A stretch of DNA of 64,000 nt. Origin: CBDFMG01 sp965221205 [NCBI: bacterium]. Lineage in GTDB: Bacteria > SM23-31. Positions 37,252 to 47,779 of the stretch are shown piece after piece (the first letter of the stretch is position 1; each line of letters begins with the position of its first letter). Location of the stretch: positions 1,922,001 through 1,986,000 of the forward strand of contig OZ244870.1 in assembly GCA_965221205.1 (NCBI GenBank). The letters are read 5' to 3'. Made by a program: the position numbers and the translations under genes. Under the pieces are notes generated by a model. The model ran no database searches and was not told the origin of the DNA. It saw only the letters and a program-made list of their open reading frames with translations.

Positions 37252-39592
37252 CTAATATTCATTTTCTATTATAAAACCTTCCCTGAACAACCTGCTTAGC
37301 TCAGTCGGTTTTCTCAAAACGTCTAAATCTTTTATCAGTGCGTCCGCTTGTGTTTTGCTTATTCTCCACCAGCGCATAAAATTACTGGAGATCTCGTCAC
37401 TGTCAAACAGCATCGGTTTTCTTAAATTGTCTTGATACAATTGTTCTTCAAACTCATTCTCAAAAGATACCAGTTCCCGCTCCAGTCTGGAAAAATTATT
37501 CCAGTATTTTTCATAATCGGCGATTGCTGTAGCGGCTTCCGGAGTATCAACAGTTTTGATAATACTAATTGCACCCGAGCGCACTGCTGGATCAGAATGG
37601 ATCATTGAATGTAAAACACCATCAATAACCCAGGGTTCCTTTTTCGCCAAAATGCGGATAGCTTCCACAGCTTGCTGGCATTTTTCACGGTAAGGACTCG
37701 ATTTTTGTCGTGAAAGCAGTAATAAATCGGGAATTACTGATGGATCTTGAATCATCTCAATTGTTTTTCCAATCGATTCAATACGCTGCAGATATGAGGC
37801 AATGTCGCTACCGACATCCCAACTAATTGTAACGTTTTTCTGTCAGCTAAATCGTTGACTGATACTTCGGGTAACGTAGCATTTCTCCATGTCCTTCCTC
37901 TGTCAAGAGAGTATTGTGCAAATGGTTTTGAAGAATCGCCCTGGGCAATTGAATAGGCCACCTCGACAACACCGCTTCCTAATCCTTAGTGTCAATTTTG
38001 TAAAATCCGATCAACAAAAAGACCGGGATCTCTGTCCGAAGGGCGCAGTCGGAGCCGAATTGGAATGTCGGTAAACTCGGTTATATCAAATTCGGAATAC
38101 CGTTTGACAGTACCGGTGTAACATGCTGAAGTTATATTCGACAGATCATTGGAAATAGCAGACTGTCGCCATGTTCTGCCTTGATAGATCGAATATTGGA
38201 CACCGAGTGAAACCGGATCATATTCCATGTCGCTAATGGTGTAACCGATATGAAATATGCCAAATTGATCCTCATTAAAATCACTGAAACTAACCGTGGG
38301 GATAACATTATTGTCAATATGAAATGGCCGGGAAATGTAGTAATTTCCATACGTATTTCCCTTATTAGCCGATATACGAAATAAAACTTCGTCAATACCC
38401 TGATTAGGAATATCGATGTCTGTTGACCAAACTACATACATAGAATCTTGCGACTCATCTGCAATTCCGGCTCCAAGCCTGACAGAAGCGGCATTCCCAT
38501 TGGAACCCAGATCAATAGAGTAATGGTATGCAAAACTATCGAGAGCGGCACGTGCGGGGTTGGGGTAAAAAAATCGCAGTAAAACATCACCTTCCTCTTC
38601 TACATTCACATCTGCAATGCCAATTGATGTTGTGTCAACACCGAAGTTCCAGACTGCAGGTACGCAATTGCAGGGCCTTGGCTGTTTATCGATTGGTGTC
38701 AGCTTGAATAGCAATCCGGCAGATTGATCCGGGGGTCGAACTGTTTCAAGATTAATGTCACCGTCAGTTCTCCAGACGACGCTCCCTGTGTAGTTTTGAT
38801 CAACAATCGAGGTCAACTTTCCTTCTGTCGACGCAGCATGCCAATTCATTCCGTTATTTACCGAATACTCAGCTATATATCAAGCGAATCGAGTTCTGTG
38901 TCTTTGAGAATGTATCTTAACAATATCTGTCCTTCAGTATCCATGATTCTATCAGTGATTTCAATATTTGGTGGTAAATTTGAAGGGACTTCAAATGACA
39001 ATAAATGTTGAGATTCATCTTCTTGTTGAACAATTCTAAATTGAATTGCTTCCGGACGAACTTGAGAACTTTCTTGAGCTTTCTTATGAGCAAATCCGAA
39101 GCATTCTGGTCCCCCTGATTTCGCCCAGAGCGGCAATAGAGGGAATAGGGACGCTCTTCTTCGACTACAGTCAGCAAAATAGAAAGTGCCCTAGAGTCTC
39201 TGATTTGGCCAAGAACTTCAGTCGCGATCAAGGCATGCGGTTTATCGAATTTTACTATCTGAATTAAATCCGGTACAGCACCTCGTGTATCTCCGATTAT
39301 TCCAAGAGTTCTAATCGCCTCTATCGATGCACGTCTGTCATTTTTGATAACCTGCATCAGGTACGGTATAGCACGCATATCACCAAGGCGGCCGAGTGTG
39401 TAAGCAGCATCTCGTGAAGCTTCACTGTCTTCCAGTAATACTTGCACAATATGGTCAAATTGCTCCGGTGTCTCTTGTAGGACATTATACTCAGCTTGGC
39501 GGAGTATCCGCACGCTGCTTTCCGTTGCACAAGATGCAATGAAAGTACAGAGAATCAGAATAAAGGATAATGCTCATTCTATTTTTCGACAT
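37252..39592 (-). pseudogene. HEAT-repeat / Ig-like surface lipoprotein, multiply broken
   Basis: Fragments on the minus strand assemble into one large protein. A lipoprotein signal comes first (ending FIASC, frameshifted near 39575). HEAT-like repeats follow (LGRLGDMRAIPYLMQV, ALIATEVLGQIRDSRALSIL), then Ig-like or sialidase-like beta domains (SIYQGRTWRQSAI, SLDRGRTWRNATL repeated). A C-terminal HEAT/helical part ends at TAG 37252. Lesions: frameshifts near 39575, 39165, 38876 (TA duplication) and 37828; stops near 37990. After the TAG the frame continues in a glutamine-rich coiled coil (ERLEQILTQAHERRQQQ) overlapping the PorV gene. The role is unknown, probably periplasmic or surface adhesion. 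Confidence 0.85.
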
Positions 39593-39663
39593 AAAATCAG
39601 TAAAAACTTAGTTTTGCAGCAGCTTTGAACGATAAAAATCATATTTATTTACTATGAATTACC

Positions 39664-40975
39664 ATGATAAGACTGTTTCCAGATAGAGAGTATAGTCAAC
39701 AAGTAATTGCTCTTGCACTGCCTATTGTGCTTGCAATGCTATCACGAACAATCATGAGTCTCGCTGATGTAGCAATAGTTGGACGGTTAGGCGCAGTACC
39801 GTTGGCTGCTACGGGCCTCGGTGCCCATATTGTTCTGATTGTTACAGAATCGTACGGATTCCTGAATGTCGGAATCCAGACGCTTACAGCCGAAGATATG
39901 GAGAACAGAAATTTACCGGTTGTGGAAGCAATGTCAATGGATCTCTGCTAACTTTGTTTGTCATTGGGGCGCTTTTTTCATTAGCTGGTTTTGTGCTTGG
40001 CCCGCTTGTTACACAATTTATCGCAAATGATCCTCACGTAGAACAGCTTTGCAGTACCTATGTCTCGATTCGCTTTTTGGAGGTTCTTTCATATGGTCTC
40101 ATTGCCGTATACAGAGGTTTTTTTGATGGAATCGGCAAAACAAAAATCTCAATGCGGCAATGGTTATAGTCAATGTAGTAAATATTGTTTTGAATTACTG
40201 TTTGATTTTTGGAAACTGGGGATTTCCACGGCTTGAAGTTACGGGTGCAGCACTTGCATCTACAATAAGTACCTATGTCGGTGTTGGTATTCTGATAATA
40301 CACAGCGTATCCAGCAAGTTTAGAGGTAAATATGGGCTCTATAAAAAATATCGCTCTCGATTTTTCGATTCTTAAAAAATTTACTTCTATTAGTCTTCCG
40401 ATGATGATGCAGAAGTTTTTTACATTTATAGGTTTTTTATTGTTTATTAAAATTCTCGGAACGATAGGCACAGTTGAACTAGCTGCAAGTACCGTATGTA
40501 TATCGATTATGTCGATGAGTTTTATACCGGGATCCGGAATAGGAGTAGCAGCTGCAACGCTTGTTGGACAGAATCTTGGGGCAAAACAGTACGATCTTGC
40601 AGAACGGTTTGGTTGGGAGTCGGTGAAACTTGGTGTCTATGTAATGGGGACAATGGGTATTGTGTTTATTGTGGCTCCTGAATTAATTATGAGGATATTC
40701 ACGCCCGATCTTGCTATTGTAGAAAAGGGGACAGGTGTTATTAGGCTTATAGGATTTGTACAGTTTATCAACGCGTTCGGGATTATTTTCAATTATTGCT
40801 TGTGGGGAACAGGTATGACTTGGTTTATATTTCTACCGACTGCTTATATACTTGGGATTACTCTGGGGTATGGTATTTAGGTGCGTGGGCAAGTCTAGCT
40901 CTCTATATGTTTCTTTCCGGAATTATCATGACAACTATGTTCACTCGCGGAAATTGGAAGCAGATTAATATGTAG
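39664..40975 (+). pseudogene. MATE-family multidrug/Na+ efflux transporter, frameshifted
   Basis: Reads as one MATE exporter of about 435 residues spread over three frames. It opens ALALPIVLAMLSRTIMSLAD and VAIVGRLGAVPLAATGLGAH, then YRGFFDGIGKTKIS, VNVVNIVLNYCLIF and the second half IGVAAATLVGQNLGAKQYDL, ending NWKQINM at TAG 40973. Frame changes lie near 39945, 40150, 40370 and 40878. Twelve hydrophobic segments would be expected and most are seen. It is divergent from the broken HEAT lipoprotein gene. It encodes no functional transporter as read. Confidence 0.9.
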
Positions 40976-41015
40976 TCATTCAGAATATATGTTTAGTGCC
41001 CTAAATAGGTTGTTT

Positions 41016-42203
41016 TTAAGAAACTACTCCATGTTTTTTCCCAATTTCAACAAACTTTTCAACAGCTTTGTCGAGGTGTTCGTACACGTGAGCAGCTGAA
41101 ATTTGCACACGGATTCGTGCTTCATCCTGCGGTACAACCGGATAACTGAACCCAATCACATAAATACCCTCATCAAGCAGGTCGGCGGCCATATTTTTCG
41201 CTAACATCGCATCTCCAAGCATTATCGGTACGATCGGGTGACTGCCTGGCTTTATGCCAAATCCGGCGTCAGTCATATTTTTTCTGAAGTGCTTTGTGTT
41301 GTCATTCAATTTTTTCCGAAGGTCATCTGATGATTTCAAAAGCTCGATACAGGCAATCGCTGCCGATACGATAGTGGGAGCAAGAGAATTAGAAAAGAGA
41401 TACGGCCGTGATCGCTGCCTGAGCAGGTCGACGAATTCATTTCGTGCGGCGGTGAATCCTCCTGACGCACCTCCCATCGCTTTCCCAAGCGTAGATGTAA
41501 TAACATCGACTCTACCCAAAACATCACACAATTCGTGCGTACCTCTTCCGTTTTCTCCGATAAATCCGGTTGCATGAGAATCGTCTATCATGACAAATGC
41601 ATCATATTTGTCTGCAAGGTCACAAATGTCTTGAAGTAATGCAATTTTCCCATCCATAGAAAAAACCCCGTCAGAGGCAATCATTCTGAACCGCTTTGAA
41701 CGCGTTGACTTTAAAGTGTCTTCAAGAGCGTTCATATCGGAATGTTGATATCTGTGCCGCTCAGCCTTTGAAAGCCGAACACCGTCGATAATACTAGCAT
41801 GATTGAGTGAATCGCTGATAATAGCATCTTCGTCGGAGAGGAGTGTTTCAAAAAGCCCGCCATTAGCGTCAAAACATGAAGAGTATAAGATTGTATCATC
41901 CATTCCGAGAAAGTGTGATATTTTGGTCTCTAATACCTTGTGAATATCCTGTGTGCCGCAGATAAAGCGGACGGATGAAAGCCCATAACCCCATGTGTCA
42001 AGGCTGTACTTTGCAGCTTCAATGAGTTTGGGATGGTTAGCAAGTCCAAGATAATTATTAGCACAAAAATTCAGAACATTCTTTATGCCGACTTTGATTG
42101 TGGCACTTTGCGGAGAAGATAGAACTCGTTCCTCTTTATAGAGTCCTGAGTCTTTGATTGAGGTTAATTCATCTTCATAAAATTGTGTGTTTAAATTGGT
42201 CAT
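41016..42203 (-). CDS. kbl: Glycine C-acetyltransferase (2-amino-3-ketobutyrate CoA ligase)
   Basis: PLP enzyme cleaving 2-amino-3-ketobutyrate with CoA to glycine and acetyl-CoA in threonine degradation. The 395 residues include [32 protein letters not shown], the [11 protein letters not shown]sp motif and the PLP lysine in [14 protein letters not shown]. Length is typical. Threonine dehydrogenase (tdh), its usual partner, is not in the window. A broken Lrp-type regulator lies upstream, the usual regulator of kbl-tdh in other bacteria. Intact. Confidence 0.94.
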   Translation of the reverse strand: MTNLNTQFYEDELTSIKDSGLYKEERVLSSPQSATIKVGIKNVLNFCANNYLGLANHPKLIEAAKYSLDTWGYGLSSVRFICGTQDIHKVLETKISHFLGMDDTILYSSCFDANGGLFETLLSDEDAIISDSLNHASIIDGVRLSKAERHRYQHSDMNALEDTLKSTRSKRFRMIASDGVFSMDGKIALLQDICDLADKYDAFVMIDDSHATGFIGENGRGTHELCDVLGRVDVITSTLGKAMGGASGGFTAARNEFVDLLRQRSRPYLFSNSLAPTIVSAAIACIELLKSSDDLRKKLNDNTKHFRKNMTDAGFGIKPGSHPIVPIMLGDAMLAKNMAADLLDEGIYVIGFSYPVVPQDEARIRVQISAAHVYEHLDKAVEKFVEIGKKHGVVS

Positions 42204-42703
42204 ACCACTCCCAGTTAGTTAACATTTGCGATATTAAACTATTGCATATTTTTATAAACAGAATTTAACTCTTCTTGTTTGGAAATTTTGCTTCAACAAA
42301 CTTCTGGAGCGCTTTTGACGTGAATGCAGTCAGTAAAATGTAACAGTAATATTAATTCCATTTGGATTATTTGCCCTTGGATGAAGAATTGCATTTGAAT
42401 CCGAATGCTATGCTGGCAAGTAGTGCTACCGTGCTCATTAATCGAATAGTCAGCGGATTGCCTGATCATCGTCTAAAAACAGGGTTGTTTTCTCGATTGT
42501 CCGTTTGAATCAGCCATAATATCTCCCCAAAATGTTGAAAGAATTTTCTGCGATTACAAAAGGAATAGTGATGATAAGCACATAAACATTTAAGAAATGT
42601 TAGTGCTGATAGAAAAAGATAGACTATTTCTAAAGAGAAAACTATGTAATGATTTGGGCTTGTTATTGCTGGTCTCTCATTGACAATTTGAAAACAGCAT
42701 TAT
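42204..42703. other. 500-base gap with a short possible transposase fragment
   Basis: Lies between kbl and the broken Lrp gene. A stop-bounded plus-strand frame (about 42356-42508) reads YLPLDEELHLNPNAM... and SGLPDHRLKTGLFSRLSV, with a pattern (LPLD-x-L-x-L-x-P) faintly like ISLre2/UPF0236 or similar transposases. It has no clear start and is too short to identify. The rest shows no ORF, hairpin terminator or RNA gene that I could support. The kbl promoter presumably lies here. Confidence 0.3.
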
Positions 42704-43176
42704 TCAACCAGAATTTTGCCGTTTTCCTTGACTGAGGATAATACAAGAAAGGTTCGGATGTTTCGGATACCGGAAAATTTTCATTACTTTCTCGAACATA
42801 AATCGTTCATATGATGCAATATTTTTTACTGCAACTTTCATGATAAAGTCTTCGTCGCGCCGGTAACATGATAGCATTCAAGTACTTCAGGCCAATTTTT
42901 GATTGATTCATAAAATTGTTTGAAATCACTTTCATTGTGCATTTGCATTGAAATTGCAACCATCATAACAATCATAACAATTTCTTTATTAACTTTCTTC
43001 GGATTAAGCAATGCTGAATACTTTGATATTATTCCGACTTTTTCCAGTTTCCTGATACGTTCAATGATCGAAGGAGAAGATAATCCAACCTGTCCGGCAA
43101 GATCAGAATTTGTAATACGCCCTTGATCCTGGAGGATATTCAATATTTCTTTGTCTATTTTATCTAATTGCTTCAC
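42704..43176 (-). pseudogene. Lrp/AsnC-family transcriptional regulator with C-terminal frameshift
   Basis: The N-terminal HTH is intact (DKEILNILQDQGRITNSDLAG, SSPSIIERIRKLEKVGII), followed by the effector-binding RAM domain start (NWPEVLECYHVTG). A GC dinucleotide duplication at 42857-42860 then shifts the frame. The proper continuation DEDFIMKVAVKNIASYERFM, later HPNLSCIILSQGK, runs in the next frame to TGA 42704. As read, translation stops after 112 residues, removing half of the RAM domain, so ligand sensing would be lost. It is divergent in position from kbl but on the same strand. Confidence 0.88.
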
Positions 43177-43460
43177 ATACTTACTGTTAGAATGCTTCTA
43201 AAAATAAATATACTAAGTAGAATTTAAAAATTCAAGAAAACATATGCATTATAGCCAGTCTCATTGAAATTTTAATCGAACCACCAAATGAATTTCACAT
43301 ATGGATTGCATTAGCATATTGGCTGCTCGGCACTCTATTTCGACTATATGAAAGATATAATTATCTTGATTATTATTGATTTTTAAGTTACACTATAAAG
43401 CTTTATACTCAAGAGTTGTAGTTGGTGATTTTAAGCATAAAATTCGAATATTAAGTCGTT

Positions 43461-44834
43461 ATGTTTATAGATAGTCACACACATTTAAGTTACAATAATT
43501 TCGATGAAGATCGGGACGATGTCATCAGCCGTGCACGGGAAAAAGGCGTGGATAGGATTGTGACTATAGGTACCGATCTTGAAACGAGCGAGCGCTCCCT
43601 GAAACTTGCCAGTAAACACGGTTTTATATTTTCTACAGCAGGTGTTCATCCTAACGATGCAAAAACGTACAATGCTGATGTAAAAAAGCGACTTCTTGAG
43701 TTATTGTGCGAAGACAAAGTTGTTGCGGTTGGGGAAATTGGTCTCGATTATTATCGTGACTATTCACCGAAAGATGTTCAAAAAGAGGTGTTTGCGGAGC
43801 AGCTCCTCATAGCGCGTGAATTGGATAAACCCGTTGTAATCCACGTTCGAGATGCTTGGGATGATATTGAAGATGTTATACACAGGACTACAAATGGGGC
43901 TGTAAAAGGTGTGTTTCACTGTTATTCAGGTGACCTTGAAACGGCGCAGCGTTTGATAAAAAATGGTTTCTATATTTCGTTCGCCGGTAACATAACCTTT
44001 AAGAACTTTAAAAATATCGAGCTTCTTGAAAAGATTCAAATTGAGAAAATTTTGATAGAGACCGATTCGCCGTTCCTGACTCCCGAACCGTATCGCGGAA
44101 AACGGAATGAACCCGGAAATGTTCCTCTTATTGCACGGAAACTTGCTGAAATAAAGGAGCTGTCGATTGAAGATGTTGCCCGGATTACTGCCTATAATGC
44201 GCACCAATTATTCGGCATTGCTCCTGAGCTTGAAAAGGTAAAAATTGTCTATACAATTCGGAATTCTTTATATGTCAATCCTACGCTTCGTTGTACAGCT
44301 GATTGTGTATTTTGTTCTCGATTAACTGATCCGGTTGTGAAAGGGCACAATCTCGGATTATCGGAAGAGGATGAACCAAATGTTGAAGAAGCTATTGCAC
44401 TCATCGGTGATCCATCACCGTACAATGAAATTGTATTTTGCGGATATGGTGAACCAACACTCAGGCTCGATTTTATCAAAGATGTAAGCCGTTGGCTCAA
44501 ATCGAAGGGCGCAAAGGTACGGCTCAATACAAACGGCCATGCAAATATGATTTTTGGAAGAAATGTTGTTCCTGAGCTTGTTGGTCTTGTCGATTTGATT
44601 TCTATTAGTCTAAATACACACGATCCGGCACAATATATGAAAATAATGCGTGACGATTTCGGGGACAAGTCGTTTGTTGGAATGGTGGATTTTATCAGAA
44701 AAAGTGTCGAATCAGGAATAATGACACTGCTCACTATAGTTGATATTCCCAGTGTCGATGTTGAAGCGTGTAAAAAACTCGCACGGGAGCTTGGTGCAGA
44801 ATTCCGTGTGCGGACCTACAATGAAGTCGGGTAA
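43461..44834 (+). CDS. TatD-family metal-dependent DNase fused to a radical SAM domain
   Basis: One 457-residue open frame holds two enzymes. Residues 1-255 are a TatD hydrolase: MFIDSHTHLSYNNFDEDRDD with the metal-binding HxH, GEIGLDYYRDYSP, VIHVRDAWDD, KGVFHCYSGDLETA and LIETDSPFLTPEPYRGKRNE. Residues 262-457 form a radical SAM domain (YVNPTLRCTADCVFCSRLTD, C-x3-C-x2-C; EIVFCGYGEPTLRLDF). This TatD-associated radical SAM module is known as a fusion or neighbour in some bacteria, of unknown chemistry. rsmA follows 24 bases later. Both halves look complete. Confidence 0.9.
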   Translation: MFIDSHTHLSYNNFDEDRDDVISRAREKGVDRIVTIGTDLETSERSLKLASKHGFIFSTAGVHPNDAKTYNADVKKRLLELLCEDKVVAVGEIGLDYYRDYSPKDVQKEVFAEQLLIARELDKPVVIHVRDAWDDIEDVIHRTTNGAVKGVFHCYSGDLETAQRLIKNGFYISFAGNITFKNFKNIELLEKIQIEKILIETDSPFLTPEPYRGKRNEPGNVPLIARKLAEIKELSIEDVARITAYNAHQLFGIAPELEKVKIVYTIRNSLYVNPTLRCTADCVFCSRLTDPVVKGHNLGLSEEDEPNVEEAIALIGDPSPYNEIVFCGYGEPTLRLDFIKDVSRWLKSKGAKVRLNTNGHANMIFGRNVVPELVGLVDLISISLNTHDPAQYMKIMRDDFGDKSFVGMVDFIRKSVESGIMTLLTIVDIPSVDVEACKKLARELGAEFRVRTYNEVG

Positions 44835-44858
44835 ATAGGGGTTTCATTTCAGGTACTT

Positions 44859-45662
44859 ATGGCAATCCGCTGGAAGAAAAGATTCGGACAGCATCTTTTA
44901 CATGACCGGAATATATTAAATAAAATTACTGCTGCAGCCGAACTTTCCGGTGATGATTGTGTCATTGAGATCGGATGCGGTTCGGGTGCGCTGACCGAAT
45001 TTCTTGTAGCCAGTCGTGCGCAGGTGATCGGGGTAGAGATTGATCCCCAGTTTTATGATTTATTGCAGGAAAAGTTTAAACAGCATAAGACATTCACTCT
45101 TATTACATGTGATATATTAGAGGTTGAGCTGAGTACACTTCTGTCTTCATCAAAAAGTGCTGTTATCGTAGGAAATTTGCCCTACAATATTTCAAGTCAG
45201 ATTCTGTTTCATCTTTTTGAACAAAGAGATTTGATTTCTCGAATGCTTTTTATGGTGCAGAAAGAAGTGGCACAGAGAATAGTTGCTCCCGTACGGACAA
45301 AAGACAGAGGAATCCTTTCAGCTATATGCCAATTTCATGTTGATCCGGAAATTGCATTTCATGTGTCACGGAATTGTTTCTACCCGAAACCACAGGTTGA
45401 TTCGAGTGTTGTATCACTGAAACTCAAGGAACTTGTTGCCGGAGTCAAGCAGGAAGATTTTAAACAGGTTGTAAAAACATGTTTTGGAAAGCGCCGTAAA
45501 ACACTGAAAAATTCTCTTACCGCTTACAATATTAAAAATTTAGAATATATTTCAACTCAATTTGACCTCAATCTCAGACCGGAAACACTTGAAGTTGAGG
45601 AGTTTGTCGCTCTGACGAAGGCATTGTGTAATAAAGATTTAGAAGAAACATCAGTTTCATAG
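44859..45662 (+). CDS. rsmA: 16S rRNA (adenine1518/1519-N6)-dimethyltransferase
   Basis: Dimethylates two adenines in the 3' hairpin of 16S rRNA, a late 30S quality-control step. The 267 residues have the KsgA signature FGQHLLHDRNILNKI, SAM motif VIEIGCGSGALTEFL and the catalytic NLPYNISSQILFHL (N-L-P-Y). The C-terminal helical region is complete. It follows the TatD fusion by 24 bases and precedes recO by 23 bases in a probable operon. Confidence 0.95.
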   Translation: MAIRWKKRFGQHLLHDRNILNKITAAAELSGDDCVIEIGCGSGALTEFLVASRAQVIGVEIDPQFYDLLQEKFKQHKTFTLITCDILEVELSTLLSSSKSAVIVGNLPYNISSQILFHLFEQRDLISRMLFMVQKEVAQRIVAPVRTKDRGILSAICQFHVDPEIAFHVSRNCFYPKPQVDSSVVSLKLKELVAGVKQEDFKQVVKTCFGKRRKTLKNSLTAYNIKNLEYISTQFDLNLRPETLEVEEFVALTKALCNKDLEETSVS

Positions 45663-45685
45663 TATGTTTTCTGACACCATATTCA

Positions 45686-46432
45686 ATGTCCATAATAAAA
45701 ACAGAAGCAATTGTTTTGTCACATATGCCCTATAGTGAAACAAGTAAAATTATCAGAGTGTTTTCGAAAGAGATGGGGCGGCTTTCGTTTATGGCGAAAG
45801 GATCGCGAAAACTAAAAAACCGTTTTGGTGCTTCGCTCGATCCCCTTACGTTAGTAAATCTAGTGTTTTACTATAAAGAGAAAAGAGATTTACACACATT
45901 AACACAATGTGACATAGTTAACCCTTTCTTACGGATAAAGAGCAATTTGGATAAGTTGTCATTCGGCTTTGCAATTGCGGAGGTTGTGTCGAAACTCGTC
46001 ATAGAAGAGGAAGAAAATGTCCCGCTATTCAATTTAATAGAGCAGTCACTCGAATGTCTTGATTCTGCAGGCAAAAATTATGACAATGTATTTTGGTACT
46101 TTATGACACGTTTTGTAAAACTAAGCGGCTATGGATTCTCCATTAGTGATTGCGAAGAATGCGACAGTGAAATAAAAAAAAGTAATGCTTATATGTCGTT
46201 AACGGATGGCAGTATTGTCTGTTCATCATGTGCCAGACCGGCTATGAATAGGAAGCTATCACCGGACACGGTTCAGGTGCTCAAAGCAATCATGAACAAA
46301 CAACCAGATATGCTAGCGAACCTGCAAGTGTCAGGCAATATGGCCAAGGAAATTACGGATCTCATAGAGAGTTATTTTAAATATCATTTTGACGGCTTCA
46401 GTTCAATTCAAGCGCTCAAACTCATGAACTAA
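45686..46432 (+). CDS. recO: DNA repair protein RecO
   Basis: Recombination mediator that loads RecA onto SSB-coated DNA with RecR/RecF. The 248 residues have the OB-fold N-terminus (MSIIKTEAIVLSHMPYSETS, GRLSFMAKGSRKLKNR) and a C-terminal zinc motif (CEEC at about 159-162; IVCSSCA at about 179-185). The length is typical. It lies between rsmA and glyQS on the same strand with short gaps. Confidence 0.92.
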   Translation: MSIIKTEAIVLSHMPYSETSKIIRVFSKEMGRLSFMAKGSRKLKNRFGASLDPLTLVNLVFYYKEKRDLHTLTQCDIVNPFLRIKSNLDKLSFGFAIAEVVSKLVIEEEENVPLFNLIEQSLECLDSAGKNYDNVFWYFMTRFVKLSGYGFSISDCEECDSEIKKSNAYMSLTDGSIVCSSCARPAMNRKLSPDTVQVLKAIMNKQPDMLANLQVSGNMAKEITDLIESYFKYHFDGFSSIQALKLMN

Positions 46433-46454
46433 TTAAAAAATTGCAGTTACGGAT

Positions 46455-47756
46455 ATGGATAAGAAGAATACGTATATGGACAAGCTGGTCTCTCTTTGTA
46501 AAAGACGAGGGTATATTTTTCAATCAAGTGAAATTTATGGTGGTATCAATAGCTGCTACGATTATGGACCACTTGGTGTGGAATTGAAGCAGAATGTAAA
46601 AAACCTCTGGTGGCGGGCAATGACACGTGACAGAGACGATATAGAGGGGATCGATTCATCAATTTTGATGCATCCGAAAATTTGGCATGCATCTGGGCAT
46701 GTTGAAGGGTTTACCGATCCTCTTGTAGATTGCAAGAAATGTAAAAACCGCTACCGTGAAGATGAACTTGATACAGAAGTATGCCCAAAATGTGGTGGAG
46801 AATTAACCGATCCTAGAAAATTTAATTTAATGTTTAAAACTTTTATGGGGCCAGTTGAAGACAATGCTCATGTTGTTTTTCTAAGGCCGGAAACTGCACA
46901 AGGAATATACGTTAACTTTCTCAATGTGCAGACGACAGCCCGCCTGAAACTGCCATTTGGAATTGCACAGATTGGAAAAGCTTTCAGGAACGAGATTACA
47001 CCTGGAAACTATATATTTAGAACGCGTGAATTCGAACAAATGGAGATGCAGTTTTTTATCCACCCATCGGAAGATTCAGAGTGGATGGAACACTGGAAGG
47101 AAATTCGGTTTAATTGGTATGAAATAATCGGGTTGGATAAAAATAAACTCCGTTTTCATCAGCATGGTGATGATGAATTAGCTCACTATGCTAAGGAAGC
47201 ATTTGATATTCAGTATGAGTTTCCTTTTGGTTGGCAGGAGCTTGAAGGGATTCACAACAGGACCGATTTTGACCTTTCCCGACATCAAGCAGAATCAAAT
47301 AAGAAACTGACCTATTTCGATGAAGCTCGGGGAGAACGATACATACCTTATATTATCGAAACTTCTGCAGGATGCGACAGAACAATCTTGACAGCTCTTG
47401 TTGATGCCTATGATGAAGAAGATGACCGGGTTGTTATGCGGCTCAGCCCTGCTGTTGCACCGATCAAAGTTGCCGTGTTGCCGCTTGTAAACAAAGATGG
47501 TATGCCTGAAAAAGCTCAAAATATTTATAATGATTTGCGGAAAGACATGAAAACATTTTACGATTCGGGAGGAGCGATCGGAAGACGATACAGGAGACAG
47601 GATGAGATAGGTACTCCGTTTGCTATAACCATCGACTCTGATACCATGAGTGATGGAATTGTGACACTCAGGCACCGAGATTCGATGGAACAGGAACACT
47701 TTCCAGCAGATTCGATTAAAGAAGTCTTGAAGGATAAATTAGGAAATATATGCTAA
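46455..47756 (+). CDS. glyQS: Glycyl-tRNA synthetase (dimeric class II type)
   Basis: Charges tRNA-Gly. The 433-residue dimeric (eukaryote/archaea-like) form replaces the alpha2beta2 enzyme. The zinc-ribbon insertion CKKCKNRYREDELDTEVCPK, motif 1 region YDYGPLGVELKQNVKN, motif 2 FRNEITPGNYIFRTREFEQM and motif 3 area GCDRTILTAL are visible. It is slightly short but complete at both ends. It is intact and its gene lies directly after recO. Confidence 0.94.
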   Translation: MDKKNTYMDKLVSLCKRRGYIFQSSEIYGGINSCYDYGPLGVELKQNVKNLWWRAMTRDRDDIEGIDSSILMHPKIWHASGHVEGFTDPLVDCKKCKNRYREDELDTEVCPKCGGELTDPRKFNLMFKTFMGPVEDNAHVVFLRPETAQGIYVNFLNVQTTARLKLPFGIAQIGKAFRNEITPGNYIFRTREFEQMEMQFFIHPSEDSEWMEHWKEIRFNWYEIIGLDKNKLRFHQHGDDELAHYAKEAFDIQYEFPFGWQELEGIHNRTDFDLSRHQAESNKKLTYFDEARGERYIPYIIETSAGCDRTILTALVDAYDEEDDRVVMRLSPAVAPIKVAVLPLVNKDGMPEKAQNIYNDLRKDMKTFYDSGGAIGRRYRRQDEIGTPFAITIDSDTMSDGIVTLRHRDSMEQEHFPADSIKEVLKDKLGNIC

Positions 47757-47779
47757 GAAGTAATGATAGTCCAATGTGA

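Noticed and set aside
43230-43380. Short plus-strand stop-bounded frame rich in Leu and Tyr (HIWIALAYWLLGTL) upstream of the TatD fusion
   Set aside because: No start codon and no homology pattern. Hydrophobic AT-rich sequence can produce this by chance.
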